From positions 7,502,001 to 7,566,000 of the forward strand of contig CM034111.1 of assembly GCA_019914945.1 (NCBI GenBank): DNA of 64,000 nt, written 5' to 3'. The position numbers were made by a program, and so were the translations under genes. Shown here one piece after another: positions 1 through 11,165 of this stretch (the first letter of the stretch is position 1; the number at the start of each line of letters is the position of its first letter). A model generated the notes under the pieces. It did not search any database. It saw only the letters and a program-made list of their open reading frames with translations, and was not told the DNA's origin. Source of the DNA: Typha latifolia. Lineage: Eukaryota > Streptophyta > Magnoliopsida > Poales > Typhaceae.

Positions 1-506
1 TGAGTTTTGCCTTACCTTCTTTGTCTTCTTCACTCTTGTTCTCTCGATCCCCGGCGATGCCGCTTCTGACCTCTCTCGATCGGCCAATCACCCTAGTCAC
101 TTAGGGGTGGCCCTCTCCTCCCCCTTCTTCCAATCTATCCAACACTTGCCCTAACCCTTCCATCAACCATAACCCTTCCACCACCACTTTTCACTGGTGT
201 CACTCCATTAACGCCAGTCCACCACCGACCACCATCATCTAGGATCTCGTGCCTCCATCCACGGATCCTGATCAAACATCCTGATGTTCATCCACTCATT
301 GGACGATATCTCGAGATCCCCATATCTGATCCGCCTAAAACTTAATTTGTTGGAAAGCTCATTTCCGGGGCTACAACATATCCAAATTTCATATCGATCT
401 GACGGCTGTATATTTTGGGATATATTTACAAAGTTCTATGCAAGAATTAGTCCAGATCTGAGAATAGGAAGAGATCGAACCTTAGCCAAAAGGGGAGATC
501 GTATCA
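1..506 (+). mobile_element. LTR-A copy, 3' part (cut by window edge)
   Basis: This is the downstream part of a gypsy LTR of family A. It aligns along its length with the complete LTR-A copies at 35169-36093, 42268-43191 and 55918-56940, and ends in the same GATCGTATCA terminus. At 507 the sequence switches without a leader into the middle of a gypsy gag (TGATCCAA...), so the LTR sits inside gag rather than at the border of its own element. The other half, and the matching target duplication, lie left of the window. A short apparent reading frame at 284-730 is chance. Confidence 0.85.
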
Positions 507-1290
507 TGATCCAATGGATTGGGTGTTTCAAGTGGAGCAATACTTTGATTTTCCAGGGACAGTGGAGGACACAAAGGTCCAGATGGCAAGCTTTCACCTC
601 CAAGGAACGGCATTGCATTGGTATCGATCGGTTATTCATGGTGGAGCATTTATCAGTTGGGCTGACTTTTATTGGAGGATTACACGCAGATTTGGGACAG
701 CGCCATATGAAGATTTTGCTGCCATATTAGGCAAGATGGTTCAGAGGATGACCGTATTAGAGTACCAAGCTGAATTTGTAAGAGTTAGTAGTCATTGTGA
801 GCCATCTTGGCCCAAACCAATATTGATCAGCACATTCATTTTATGGCTGCAGGATGAGATACAGGCGAATATTCGTGCTCTTTGTCCTACCACTCTTGAG
901 GAGGCCTTTGAGAAGGCCGTTAGGATGGAGCAAAAGCATAAGGCTTTCAAGATGGCAGCAAAATCAAGTTGGGGCAACTAAAATATGCGGTTTGCACCTA
1001 CAACGTCGGTTGGAAATTCTACAAGTTCAAAGACGACAGCTGCTAGTACTAGACTACTACCACCTTTGAGACCTTCTTTCAATGTTAGAGGAGGCATAAG
1101 ACCCCCGTTAGAACTCTCACACCTGCCTAGGTGTAGGAGTGAAGAGTGAATGGCCTTTCCTTTCGATGCGATGAATGTTTCACCCACGGTCATCGGTGTT
1201 CCAAACAAATTGAGAGTGTGATGCTCATTGACGGTCTTGAGGAGGATGATGAGGTCTAGAGGAGGTCCATGAGGAGGCCGTTGAGGAGGG
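507..1290 (+). pseudogene. gypsy-1 gag remnant
   Basis: Retrotransposon gag (capsid/nucleocapsid) of a Ty3/gypsy element with family-B LTRs. The readable part (514-981) holds the conserved gag core: WVFQVEQYFDF, then ALHWYRS and the LEEAFEKAVRMEQKHK helix. A nucleocapsid zinc knuckle can still be read at 1167-1199 (CDECFTHGHRC), but it is out of frame with the core and stops intervene. The N-terminal half is missing because LTR-A interrupts the gene at 507. The homologous gypsy-2 gag at 8730-9925 supplies the comparison. Non-functional. Confidence 0.85.
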
Positions 1291-1299
1291 CGCAGAGGA

Positions 1300-1678
1300 A
1301 GATATCCAAGCTGAAATATCAATGCATGCATATTCGGGTACTTCTGCACAAAGGATGTTACAGGAAGACGAATTCGTTAGAAAGCATTGTGTGCACATCC
1401 TCATCGATTCTGAGAGTACACATAACTTTCTAGATAAGAGGTTAGTGGGGATATTGGGTTTGGATGTTGTACCAACCACGGTGTTTGACGTGGCTATTGG
1501 AGACAACACGAAGCTTAAGGTGGAAAGCTTATGTCGCCTCGTCGGTATAAGGGTGCAAGGATACGATATCATTGTGGACTTGTATCCATTGGTGCTGCGA
1601 AGAGCAGACATTGTCCTTGGCACTCAATGGTTACAAAGCTTGGGACCCGTCACTTTTGATTTCCGAAGCATGTGAATG
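1300..1678 (+). pseudogene. gypsy-1 aspartic protease remnant
   Basis: Retropepsin that would mature the Gag-Pol polyprotein. The frame 1322-1675 contains the active-site neighbourhood LIDSESTHNFLDKRL, followed by the conserved GLDVVPTT, IGDNTKLK, RVQGYDIIVDLYPL and LGTQWLQSLGPV blocks typical of plant gypsy proteases. The catalytic Asp-Ser-Gly has become Asp-Ser-Glu, so this copy should be inactive even apart from neighbouring stops. The gypsy-2 copy keeps DSG. It sits between gag and RT in the normal chromovirus order. Confidence 0.88.
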
Positions 1679-1821
1679 ATATTTAAGCAAGGAAACAAAG
1701 ATGTGCGGCTTGATGGTATTTGATCTTCGCTCATTTCTGTGATGTAGCCGATAGTAGGGCTATCATGTGCGAGTGATTTGGCATATCTTCTTCAGTTAGG
1801 ACTAGCAAGAGATGAGCTAAA

Positions 1822-2830
1822 ATGAGTCTAGACACTACCATCGAGTTGTCTAATTCATTAGACAAATTTGTTGGACTGTTTGAGGAACCAAAAGAGTTGC
1901 CACCAAGGAGAATGGCAGACCACTGCGTAGAAATTGTGCCCGGGGCTGCACCGACAAATGTGAGACCATATCGGTATCCATATGTGCAAAAGAAGTTATC
2001 TCCAAAATGGTAGCCAAGATGTTGGAGAAAGGCCTCATTCAATCAAGTTATAGCTCACTCATTATTGGTGCTATTAGTGCGAATGAAGGACGGGACATAG
2101 CATTTTTGTGTCGACTATCGGGCACTAAATGCTATTACTGTCAAGGACTGGTGTCTCATTCCGATTATAGAGGAGTTGCTAGACGAGCTTGTAGGGGCGA
2201 CTATATTGAGCAAGCTTGACTTAAGGGCTGGGTATCACCAAATTAGAGTTCACCCGACAGATGTGTATAAGACTGCATTTCAGACTCCGGATGGGCATTA
2301 CGAGTTCCGGGTGATGCCTTTCGGTCTCACCAATCCTCCAGCTACTTTTCAAGGCCTCATGAATGATATATTTCAGCCTCTCTTGCGAAGATATGTTTTA
2401 GTATTCTTTGACGACATTATGGTATATAGCAGTACTGAATTGGAGCATTGGCGGCGTTTGGAGGATGTGCTGAATTTGCTGAAGCAAAACCAGCTGAAGA
2501 TCAAGAAGCCCAAGTGCCAATGGGTAATACTACAAATAGAGTATTTAGGCCACAACATCTCAGCGGAAGGTGTAGCGGTAGATCCTCAAAAGGTGGCATG
2601 CATGACTGCTTGGTCTATTCCTACTACGACAACCAGATTGCGAGGATTTTTGGGGCTGACCGGATATCTCCGCTTCATCGCTGGGTATGGCAAGATCGCT
2701 GCTCCTCTCACTTCTTTGTTGAATGACTCTTTTAGATGGACGGATGAAGCCACTATAGCCTTTGAAGAACTAAAAATAGCAATGACGACGACGCCCATTT
2801 TAGTGCTATTGGACTTCACTGAAGAGTTCA
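1822..2830 (+). pseudogene. gypsy-1 reverse transcriptase remnant
   Basis: RNA-dependent DNA polymerase of gypsy-1. The order of blocks is the family standard: a fingers region around 1822-2200 broken by frameshifts, then [33 protein letters not shown], the catalytic [13 protein letters not shown] near 2390-2430, and FLGLTGYLRFIAGYGKIAAP. The catalytic Asp pair is intact, but at least two frame changes in 2000-2200 and one near 2850 split the gene. It is followed directly by RNase H. Closest relative in the window: the inverted gypsy-2 RT at 25534-26300. Confidence 0.92.
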
Positions 2831-3290
2831 TTGTGGAATGTAATGCGTTTGGGAGTTGGCATAGGAGCTATACTAATGCAAGGAGGAAGTCCCATAGCCT
2901 TTCTTAGTAAGGCTTTATCACAAAAATCTCAGCAATTATCGACTTATGAGAGAGAGATGTTGGCAATTCTGCATGCGGTGACAAAATGGAGGCCTTATTT
3001 GATCGGTAGGCGATTCATTATCCGAACCGATCAAAGGAGCATTCCATGCTCTATGGGACAGCGTATACCACTCTGGGACAGCAGAGATGGATCATAAAAT
3101 TGCTGGGGTATGATTATAAAATTCAATATAAGAAAGGAACAAAAAATAGAGTGGTGGATGCGATATCACGCCAACCCTTTCTTGATGAGCTTGCAAGCTA
3201 TTCTTCTCCCACTTTTCCCTTTCTTGATGAGCTGAGGGATGCATGTACATCTGACCTAGATGTTTTTAGATTGTTATAGGAGGTGTTGGA
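2831..3290 (+). pseudogene. gypsy-1 RNase H remnant
   Basis: RNase H domain downstream of RT, which would degrade RNA in RNA:DNA hybrids during reverse transcription. Visible blocks are FIVECNAFG (the usual first catalytic Asp is replaced by Asn), [42 protein letters not shown] and IRTDQRS. The frame then changes near 3050 and resumes with LLGYDYKIQYKKGTKNRVVDAISRQP, the C-terminal boundary before integrase. Broken by frameshifts. Confidence 0.88.
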
Positions 3291-3339
3291 TGATCCGGAG
3301 TGCCATCTAGAGTTGGAGAATTGAGGCGGTTTGCTGCTG

Positions 3340-4262
3340 GACCGTGGAGGCATTCGGGTGCCCGCAAATGATGGATTGTGGTGAAAATTGTTGGAGCACT
3401 TCCACCAAACCCAAGCTAGTCATGAGGGTGTCTTCAGGACTTATACGCGGATATCTTAGAGTTGCATGTGGCCAGGATTGAGGCGGGATGTGAGGAGTTT
3501 TGTCCGTGCTTGCGAAGACTGTCAAATAGCTAAGGCAACCACATTGAAACCGGCCAGATTACTTCAGCCTTTATCTATACTGGACCGTGTTTGGGAAGAT
3601 ATTTATATGGATTTCTTTGAGGGTCTTCCACTGATATGTGATTATTCAGTTTTTTTTGTGGTCGTTGACAAGTTGAGCAAGTATGCGTAATTTTCGGCAT
3701 TGTCACATCCATTTTCAGCCAAGTCATTGGCTGAAATTTTTGTTAGAGATGTTGCTCGATTACATGGCATGCCAAGCACGATTGTCTTGGATCATGATCG
3801 TGTATTTATGAGCGATTTTTAGATGGAGTTTTTCAGATTGCAGGGTACTCGATTGAACTTCAGTTCGGCCTGCCATCCACAGATGGACAGCCAAACTAAG
3901 GTGGTCAATCGAGGCATTGAGCAATACTTGAGGTGCTTTGCTGGAGAGGTTCCGAGACGATGGTTGGAGTTCTCATTGTGGGCGGAGTGGCATTACAACA
4001 CCGCCTACCATAGAAGCATTGATATGACTCCATTTGAGGTGGTGTATGGACGGATGGCTCCGACATTACGTGTGTATGATCTAGTGGCATTTGTAGATAG
4101 GACGAAGGTGGACTTAGCTTTGATGGATAGAGATGCCAAATTGAGGAGGTTGCGTGCCCATCTTAAACTCAAAATTTCATGAAGCAAGTTTATGATCTCA
4201 TCCATAGGGAGCAAGAGTTCGACTTTGGCAGTTGGGTGCTTGTGAGGGTTGAACCAATCAAC
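3340..4262 (+). pseudogene. gypsy-1 integrase remnant
   Basis: DDE integrase. The zinc-binding region shows CEDCQIAKA; the core shows YMDFFEGLP (first Asp), VVDKLSKYA, IVLDHDRVF (second Asp) and the ACHPQMDSQTK block, where the usual catalytic Glu of QTEV is replaced by Lys. In-frame stops occur near 3690 and 3822. The core is followed by WAEWHYNTAYHRS and a degraded C-terminal region. Loss of the catalytic Glu and the stops mean no activity. The gypsy-2 integrase at 24010-24990 keeps QTEVVNRG but has lost the first Asp. Confidence 0.9.
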
Positions 4263-4636
4263 AGGTGATCTTGCATCCGATGCGAAGCCAGAAGTTAGCA
4301 CATCGCTACTTTAGTCTGTTTCGGATGTTAGAGTGTATTGGTCCGATTGCATATCATTTAGAGCTGCCGGAGGGGTCGAGAGTGTATCCGGTCTTCTATG
4401 TTTCATTGCTTAGGGAGCAGATTGGAGATCATGAGGAAGTTGGATCAGTTCTACTGGAGCCATTGGAGGAGATGGAGATTATAGAGCTAGTTCGTGTACT
4501 TCCTAGGCGCCGATGACAATATGGTACTAGATTAGAAATGGAGATTCTAGTTGAGTGGCTTGGCAAGCCATCCGATGAGGCGACATGGGAGTTGGAGATT
4601 GATATTTTGGAGCATTTCCCCGACTTTAGACCTTAA
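4263..4636 (+). pseudogene. gypsy-1 integrase tail with chromodomain-like end
   Basis: C-terminal end of the gypsy polyprotein. The frame 4265-4516 reads LECIGPIAYHLELPEGSRVYPVFYVSLLRE, the linker that precedes a chromodomain in plant chromoviruses. After a stop at 4514 the sequence continues as EILVEWLGKPSDEATWELE and HFPDFRP, a chromodomain-like core that would target integration to modified chromatin. This assigns the element to the chromovirus branch of gypsy elements. The stop and a change of frame make it a pseudogene. Confidence 0.82.
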
Positions 4637-4663
4637 GGACAAGGAGGGGGAAGCGTGGTTGGA
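4637..4663 (+). other. gypsy-1 polypurine tract region
   Basis: Purine-rich stretch (AAGGACAAGGAGGGGGAAGC) directly before the TGATAC start of the 3' LTR. This is the expected position of the plus-strand primer for reverse transcription. The same layout occurs before the gypsy-2 3' LTR (on the minus strand near 23669-23705) and the LTR at 42268. Confidence 0.75.
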
Positions 4664-5365
4664 TGATACATTTAGTTCGAGTCTTTTCTTATTGCATTAG
4701 TTATTTATTTTATTAAAATAAATATTCTGTAGGTCGCGTTCGAATGCGGTTGGGGGCGCGTTTGAACACCTGCATTATGTTCGCAAATACAGAGAACGCA
4801 AAATGCACGTTCGAACGCGATATGGCGCGTTCGAATGCGATCGACGAGAATCTTCTAGAATTAGGGTTAATAATTGTATTTTGGCTTGTTAGCTAGCCTC
4901 TTATATTCTCTCTATTCTCTCTACCCTAATCTCCGTCCTCCCTCTTCACTAACCCACCACCTCTACCATTGGCAAGGTCTCTTCTAACTTCTAATCTCCC
5001 TCATTTGTCGAGTCCTCCCGCTTCTTTGAGATCTCGACCACTTCCTCCCTTTCGTCTTTATCACTTAAACAACATCAACCATCCACCTTCATCTTTATTA
5101 CCATCCATAACCCTAACATCCATTCCACCCATCACCACCACCATCACCCGCACTAAATCGTAATTTCATCCCTATTGATGTTCAAATCTTCGAAGTGTGT
5201 AAATACGAAAAATGAAGATCAGGAAGTTATTTTTTTTACTACGAGAGAATATTTTCCCTCGATTGCGCGGATTGCTTTCTGCAATAAATCAAGATCTTGA
5301 AGGAATCGTTACGTAGCCTATCATTGGTATCAAAACCTATCAGTTTGGTACCGTAGAACCTATCA
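4664..5365 (+). mobile_element. gypsy-1 3' LTR (family B)
   Basis: Complete LTR-B of 702 bp, starting TGATACATTT and ending CCTATCA. It contains the GCGTTCGAAYGC palindromes at about 4738-4845, the AGAATCTTCTAGAATTAGGG block shared by all LTR-B copies, a CT-rich leader (4920-5160), and near its end repeats of a TGGTATCA primer-site-like motif. At 5366 the sequence passes into repeat R at GTAATGCC. An uninterrupted R reads TGTAATGCC, so the element probably inserted there; its left flank is outside the window. Confidence 0.88.
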
Positions 5366-7773
5366 GTAATGCCCCCGCTCGACATGAGCATGTGCACGCC
5401 CATGCGCCCACACAGCACAGATACACTCCTGTGCACCTATAACCATGACATCATCAAATAATACCTACTAAGATATTCATGCTCACATAATCCAATATCA
5501 AATAAATCATACTATCAACCAAATAAACCTAGTAACATATGAATATCTAAGTCTACAATAATATACGTTAGACCACTACATAATCTGGCAGAACTCACAT
5601 AGACCACGACAAACCATCAAGATACAACTAAACAACTAATACATAAGTACACTATAATCTGGCATGTATTATACAAATCATCGTCTCATACCACAAAGTA
5701 CAAATATCAAATACTGGTACAACTCAATTCCTATATAAACTATTATTTATACAGTCTCGCATCTATAGCTCACCTCATCATTGTTCTAAAATATCTTCTC
5801 AAGATTTCCCAAGTCGCTATCATGTACCACATATCTAAGAGGGTTAGAAAAATAATAAAGAAAGTCATGAGTAAAAGACTCAGTGAATAGACCTTACCCC
5901 GAATCAGTGATGCCAAAAAGAAAGTAAATCATGTACTAGATAATATGAATCAGAAAGAGCATCATGTCGTGAATGAGTATATGAATGTGTCCTCAATAAT
6001 ACATAAATAAAAGGTAAATAATATGTCATAACTAATAAAAGTATATAATTCTCGACAATGAATAAATAAATCTCCATGTCATATTATCATCATAACTCTC
6101 TCTCAAATCTGACACATAATGTATGCCGACTATGACTATGCTATGATATTAAATGTAACCATATATGACGTATATTGACCACTTAATAATCAGATAATCA
6201 GTTGAAAATGAAATCATATGCATTTCTCAACATCTTAGTCATCTTAGTCATCTTTGTATATCATCATACTAGACCACTATGCACAATCAAAACCTAGTAC
6301 CCAATTTTAACATCCTATACGTAGGCTCAGAGCATACCCTGCCATACGCTAAGGGTATCTCAGTCATAATTATATCCTGCCATACGCTAATGGTATATCA
6401 AACCATCCAAATCGAGTACCCAGCAGCTAATAGAAATCACATGAGGGTAACTTGCCACACACATGCCCTAGCGAACGGCAGGTGTCTGATTGTCTGTGTG
6501 CACAGACTCAACTGACCCCGGACGTAGGCCACGAGATATCGCGTATCAACAACTATCATCATCAATCCAGGCACCGTTAACTCTAGTGCCTACTCTGGTA
6601 CCCACATACTTTTTCTATTAACTTTCCTATCAATGAGATTTATGCATTTCCTTCTATATGATAAATCACATGCATATATCTAGTACTATAAGAAGTCATG
6701 CATATTAGAAATTTAGTTGGTAAGAAAGTTAAGAGAAAAAGAATGCAATGCAGTCTCCAACCATATATCTAATACATACATATCCCTACTAGTCTATCAC
6801 ATGCATACTCATGCTAGGGATCATCTCGACATAAAGTCATAACAGTATAATTATCTCTAATCATATCTATGTGTCATTAGCATATTCATATCCCATATTA
6901 GTCTAATTAAATACATGATAAAATATGCTCAACTGAAATCATCTCTAGATAAGGTCATATAATCATGCTGGAGGCCAAAACATGCATATACATAATTAGA
7001 AAGGTGTCTAGGGGATAAGACTACTCACATCTGATCCGAAGACCCGAACCACGTATTCCTCACATTTGTTAATCAAACGTCAACTCATTGACATGGTCCA
7101 TGGGGACTCAAATAAAGGGGTTCGAGATCTAAGAATAAGTTGCATAAAGTTAGTCGTTTATCTAAATATAATTAATTCAAGTAAATATAAAGATTTATTA
7201 GGTTTAGAATCACTTCTTTTTATTCTTGATTACGTAACTAGATCATAGATACGATACAAATATTATAATTATACAATTATCATAAAATGCTAATTATAGT
7301 ATAAGGAGGAGAGGTCTGTTTCCTTTTATATAAGAATATTTCTAAATATATAATTATAAAATAAAATAAAGGGCTAAATAACTATAAGTATAGACAATAA
7401 AGGGCTAAAATAAAGGGCTAAATAACTATAAAATCAAATAAAGGCCTAGTATTTTATTTGTTGCGGAATAAAAATATATAATGAATTTATAGTATTACTT
7501 AAATTGTATATCATAAGAATATTAGAATATAAATCTAATAATTATAATTTACAAATCTATCTATTAATCTAATAGACATATAAGTAAATGAATAAATAAA
7601 TATAAGTATTACCTATATTTATGTGTAATAGTTTATAACCTAATTAATCATTAATTAATTATAATTAATAAAAATCATATTGATGAATATATATTATTAT
7701 AAAAAAATAAAAAATAAAATAAGGAGTACTAGCACTAGTGCTGGGCTAGGTCAGTGCTGGGCCGAGCCAAGTT
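5366..7773. repeat. repeat R, first unit
   Basis: AT-rich, non-coding repeat of about 2.4 kb beginning (G)TAATGCCCCCGC. Its start (5366-5560) is repeated at 7774-7996, immediately after the unit ends. Parts recur at 31765-33900, 38905-40955, inverted at 43192-43806 and inverted at 61907-62404. No retroviral protein motif is readable. The reverse-complement end, GGGGGCATTACA, resembles the 3' end of some plant gypsy LTRs, so R may be a long LTR or a non-autonomous element, but no primer site follows it. Short reading frames inside (6279-6515, 7066-7248) are unsupported. Confidence 0.7.
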
Positions 7774-7996
7774 GTAATGCCCCCGCCTAGCATAAGCACG
7801 TCCACACCCACGCGCCCACATGGCATGTACGGCTCATGCGGCATGACGGACAGGGCCCGTCACACACAAATACACTCCTGTGCACATATAGTCATGATAT
7901 CATCAAATAATACTTGCTAACATATCAATGCTCACATAATCCAACACCAAATAAATTATACTATCAGCCAAATAAATATGTTAACATATAAATATC
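7774..7996. repeat. repeat R, second unit, left piece
   Basis: Second R unit, abutting the first head to tail and starting TGTAATGCCCCCGCC. It is interrupted at 7997 by gypsy-2. The last five bases, ATATC (7992-7996), recur at 31765-31769, where R resumes with TAAGTTCACAAG, exactly as the undisturbed first unit reads near 5545. The two pieces are therefore one repeat split by an insertion. Confidence 0.85.
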
Positions 7997-8683
7997 TGAT
8001 ACATTTAGATAGGATGTTTTTTTATTGCATTAGGTGTCTATTTTTATTAAAATAAAATTCTTTTAGGTCGCGTTCGAATGCCCTTGCGAATACAAAGAAC
8101 GCATATGGTGCGTTTGAACGCGGTCGGGCGTGTTCGAACACCCGCGTTCAAACGCCTGAATCGCGTTCGCGCATGCAGAGAGCATGTTTTGGTGCGTTCG
8201 AACGCGATCGACGGGAATCTTCTACAATTAAGGTTTCATATTGTTTTAGGACATGTTGGCTAGCCTCTTTTTATATGTGTATGGCAGCCAAATTCATTAT
8301 GCAATTGGATTATTGATTTCTTGCCTCTTATCTTCTCTCTAGACTTCTACCTCCTCCCTTTTCACCAACCTTTCACCTATACCATCGGCAAGGCCTCTCC
8401 TAACTTCCAATCTGTGAAGGGCATAAATACAAAAGTTGTAGATTAGGAAGTCACGGATCTAGCCCAATTGGTGTCGTAATTTTTTGACTACTCGAAAATA
8501 TTTGATAAATATTTTCCCACAGTCGCGCAGACTGATTTCTGTAATACAGTCAAATCTTGAAGGAATCGTTGCACAGCCTATCTTTGGTTCAAGAACTTAT
8601 CAAGTGGTATCAGAGCTTAACAATTAGTATCAGAGCTTATCAATTGGTATCAAAGCTTATCAATTCGGTATCAGAGCTTATCA
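7997..8683 (+). mobile_element. gypsy-2 5' LTR (family B)
   Basis: LTR-B of 687 bp, starting TGATACATTTAG and ending GAGCTTATCA. It carries a cluster of GTTCGAACGC-type palindromes at about 8065-8205, upstream of a TTTTATATG TATA-like stretch near 8268. The last 80 bp consist of four tandem copies of a TGGTATCAGAGCTTATCAAT-like unit, so the LTR contains motifs that look like its own primer-binding site. The left target duplication is ATATC at 7992-7996. Confidence 0.9.
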
Positions 8684-8700
8684 ATTGGTATCAAAGAAGG
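8684..8700 (+). other. gypsy-2 primer-binding site
   Basis: ATTGGTATCAAAGAAGG follows the LTR end at once. The core TGGTATCA is the complement of the 3' end of plant initiator methionine tRNA, the usual primer of gypsy elements. The expected continuation GAGC has changed to AAG here, while the upstream tandem copies keep GAGC. A gag start region follows within about 50 bp. Confidence 0.75.
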
Positions 8701-8728
8701 CGAACCTCAGACCTCCATTAATAGTTGA

Positions 8729-9925
8729 AACAAGAAAGATGACATCAACAAAAGACCTTTGGAGAGCACACCGACAAGGGAGGACTCATTCCACGATGAC
8801 CCTTACCGTGAGGTCGATTCCTTTGGAGCGACCAAGGTAGGACCGAGACAACCAACGTCCATGAGTGCGAATATGGATGAAATTAGGGGCATGTTCCATA
8901 CATTGATGCATAGAGTTGACTCAATTCAAAAGGATCACAATAATTTCAAGGAATATGTCAAGAACCGATTTGATTCGTTATCTGCACGAAGGCGATCGGA
9001 GTTCCAAGAAGGACCAGTAGTGGGACCCCATCGAACTGATACCCCACAGGTTCAGGTGCATCATGCGAGTGTCAATGATCCCCTCTTACCTATGCCCACA
9101 GATCATTCCCCATCTCCGTTGCAAAATCCAAGACCAACGGTAGTGGAACCCGAGAGGCGTACAGCACCGGCGCGCTTCGACAATGAGGAGGATTGGCACT
9201 ATGAGGATGAGGTTGATCCCTATGGAGATGGTGATGGATGTGCTCGAGGATTTAGAGAAGGTGATCAACTTGCACAAAGGTTTAGACCAGAACCAAGGAT
9301 CTTTCACAAACCCGATAATGCTATTCGGGGGAGAACTGCATGCTTGGACTTTCCAAAATTCCAAGGCAGTGATCCAACAAATTGGGTGTTTGAAGTTGAA
9401 CAATATTTTGATTGTCAAGGTACAGCGGAAGATGCAAAAGTCCAGATGGCAAGTTTTCACCTCCAAAAAATGGCATTGCATTAGTATAGATCGATTCTTC
9501 GTGGTGGTGGACTTACTAGATGGGTTGATTTTTGTAGGAGGATTACACGCAGATTTGGGACAACAGTATTTGAAGATTTTGCTACCACATTAAGCAAGAT
9601 GGTTCAGAGGACAACCGTATTGGAGTACCAAGCTGAGTTTGAGAGAGTTAGTAGTCGTTGTGAGCCACCTTGGCCCGAATGGATACAAGCGGATGTTCAT
9701 GCTCTATGTCCTACTACTCTTGAGGAGGCCTTTGAGAAGGCTGTGAGAATGGAAGAAAAGCATAGGGCTCTAAAGATGGCAGCGAAAACAAATTGGGGCA
9801 ACCGAGATGTGCGGTTTGCACCTAGAACGCCGGCTGGATATTCTGCGATTTCAAAAACAGCGGTTGCGAGTACTAGACCACGACTAACCCCGGTCAATGG
9901 TGTTCTATACCAATCGGGAGTGTGA
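8729..9925 (+). pseudogene. gypsy-2 gag
   Basis: Gag polyprotein of gypsy-2, the best-preserved gag in the window. A frame from about 8759 encodes a charged N-terminal region (FHTLMHRVDSIQKDHNNFKE, a likely coiled coil), an acidic linker, then the retrotransposon gag core: LDFPKFQGSDPTNWVFEVEQY, KVQMASFHLQ. A TGG-to-TAG change at 9482 (ALHW then stop) ends the frame. The core resumes out of frame up to 9925 with YQAEFERVSSRCEPPWPE and EEAFEKAVRMEEKH. The homologous start in gypsy-3 (minus strand, 62439-62700) reads MTSTRRLMESTPTKED; here a frameshift precedes MESTPTRED. Inactive. Confidence 0.88.
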
Positions 9926-10121
9926 TGCTTATCGATAGTCTTGAGGAGGATGATGAGGTTGTTGATGATGGAGAGTGTCCAGAGGAGGTCCATGAGGAGA
10001 CCGTTGAGGATGGCGTGGAGGAAGATATCCAAGCTGAAATATTGATGTATGCATATTCGGGTACTTTCGCGTCGAGGACGTTATGAATAGACAGACTTGT
10101 TAGAAAGCATTGTGTGCACAT
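9926..10121 (+). pseudogene. gypsy-2 gag-protease linker, left fragment
   Basis: Linker and start of the gypsy-2 protease, colinear with gypsy-1 1200-1400 (GAGGAGGATGATGAGG block, then GTTAGAAAGCATTGTGTGC). It stops at CACAT (10117-10121), where copia-1 is inserted. The continuation, CACATCCTCACCGATTCGG, is found reverse-complemented at 26725 and below. The protease gene is therefore split between 10121 and 26725. Confidence 0.88.
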
Positions 10122-11150
10122 TGAAAAAACCCTAGACACAAGTATGTATCTAAATACTAGGCAATGATATCACTCGTTCGCTTAAGTAAAAGTCCGTAGA
10201 AAAATTAAGAATGAAAGTAGAGATGAATGCCAAGATTTTAACGTGGAAAAACCCAAACGGGAAAAAACCACGGATCCAAACTCGAATCAAAACCAATCAC
10301 TAGAATAGTAGCAGTTACAAGACTGACTCACAAAACAACCCGTCGATCTAAACGACTTTGTTCTTCTCAGTCTTGCTCGCTAGAACCCACGATTCACTAC
10401 TTCTCGTGATTGAAGTCCAACCTCAATAACCCTCGAGATTGATCTTTCGTCTAGATAACCCTTAAGACGAAAGATTAACTTTTTAATGATGAGTGGAACC
10501 TTGATAGTTGAAGAACCGATGTAGCCTCAAGAAGTCTCCTTCAATAATGCTTCTTCAACCACACTCAAGATAGGGCATCACAATCCTTATATATGATCTC
10601 CAAGATAGAGCCAAATCCAAGTCTTATCCGTACTCACGAAAGTCTAATTTTATCAAACTTCGTTGGTGCGTTCGAACGCGGCCCGGGTGCATTCGAACGG
10701 CAAGACTTAAACTCAGGTGCGTTCGAACGGGCCCGAGTGCGTTCGAACACAACAATTTGAATTCTTCAGGTTGCGTTCGAACGCGTTTGTGAACGCAGCT
10801 CTCGGTCTGTGTGAACGCAGTACCCGCGTTCGAACGCGTTTGTGAACGCGGCTCTCTGTCTGTGTGAACGCAGTACTCGCGTTCAAACGCGTTTGTGAAC
10901 GTGGCTCTTTGTCTGTGTGAACGCAGTGCCCGCGTTCGAACGCGTTTGTGAACGTGACTCTCTGTCTGTGTGAACACAGATTTCGCGTTCAAACGGATTT
11001 GTGAACGCGGTGTGAACTCGACGGCTTTTCTCCAATAATCTTGTAATTCTTCAAACCAGAGATATTCTAGACTTGTGTAAAGCTCATATACATAAAAAAA
11101 ATACATTTAGAATATTTTGTACACAATTGCCAACAAATAAAAATCTAACA
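10122..11150 (-). mobile_element. copia-1 3' LTR (family C)
   Basis: LTR-C of 1029 bp on the minus strand. Read in the element's direction it starts TGTTAGATTTTTATTTG (11150) and ends in GGGTTTTTTCA (10122). The U3 half holds about four 53-bp tandem units built round GCGTTCGAACGC (10660-11010), followed in the element's direction by a TATATAAG TATA-like box near 10600 and then the conserved CCGTTTGGGTTTTTCCACG region. The target duplication CACAT lies at 10117-10121, with its partner at 26721-26725. Confidence 0.92.
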
Positions 11151-11165
11151 ATCTCCCCCTTTGGC
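11151..11165 (-). other. copia-1 polypurine tract
   Basis: The minus-strand reading GCCAAAGGGGGAGAT directly precedes the TGTTAG start of the LTR. This is the plus-strand primer site of the copia family and is identical in position at 21824-21838 and just before the LTR at 61034. Confidence 0.88.

Noticed and set aside
4738..4850. Palindrome clusters as heat-shock elements
   Set aside because: A heat-shock element needs GAA and TTC separated by two bases in alternating order. TTCGAA has no spacer and the units are not arranged as nGAAnnTTCn, so this known explanation does not fit.
6279..6515. 78-codon frame in repeat R (also 7066-7248, 32582-32800, 39549-39827)
   Set aside because: Frames are not kept between R copies: the counterparts differ in length and sequence, as expected for non-coding DNA.
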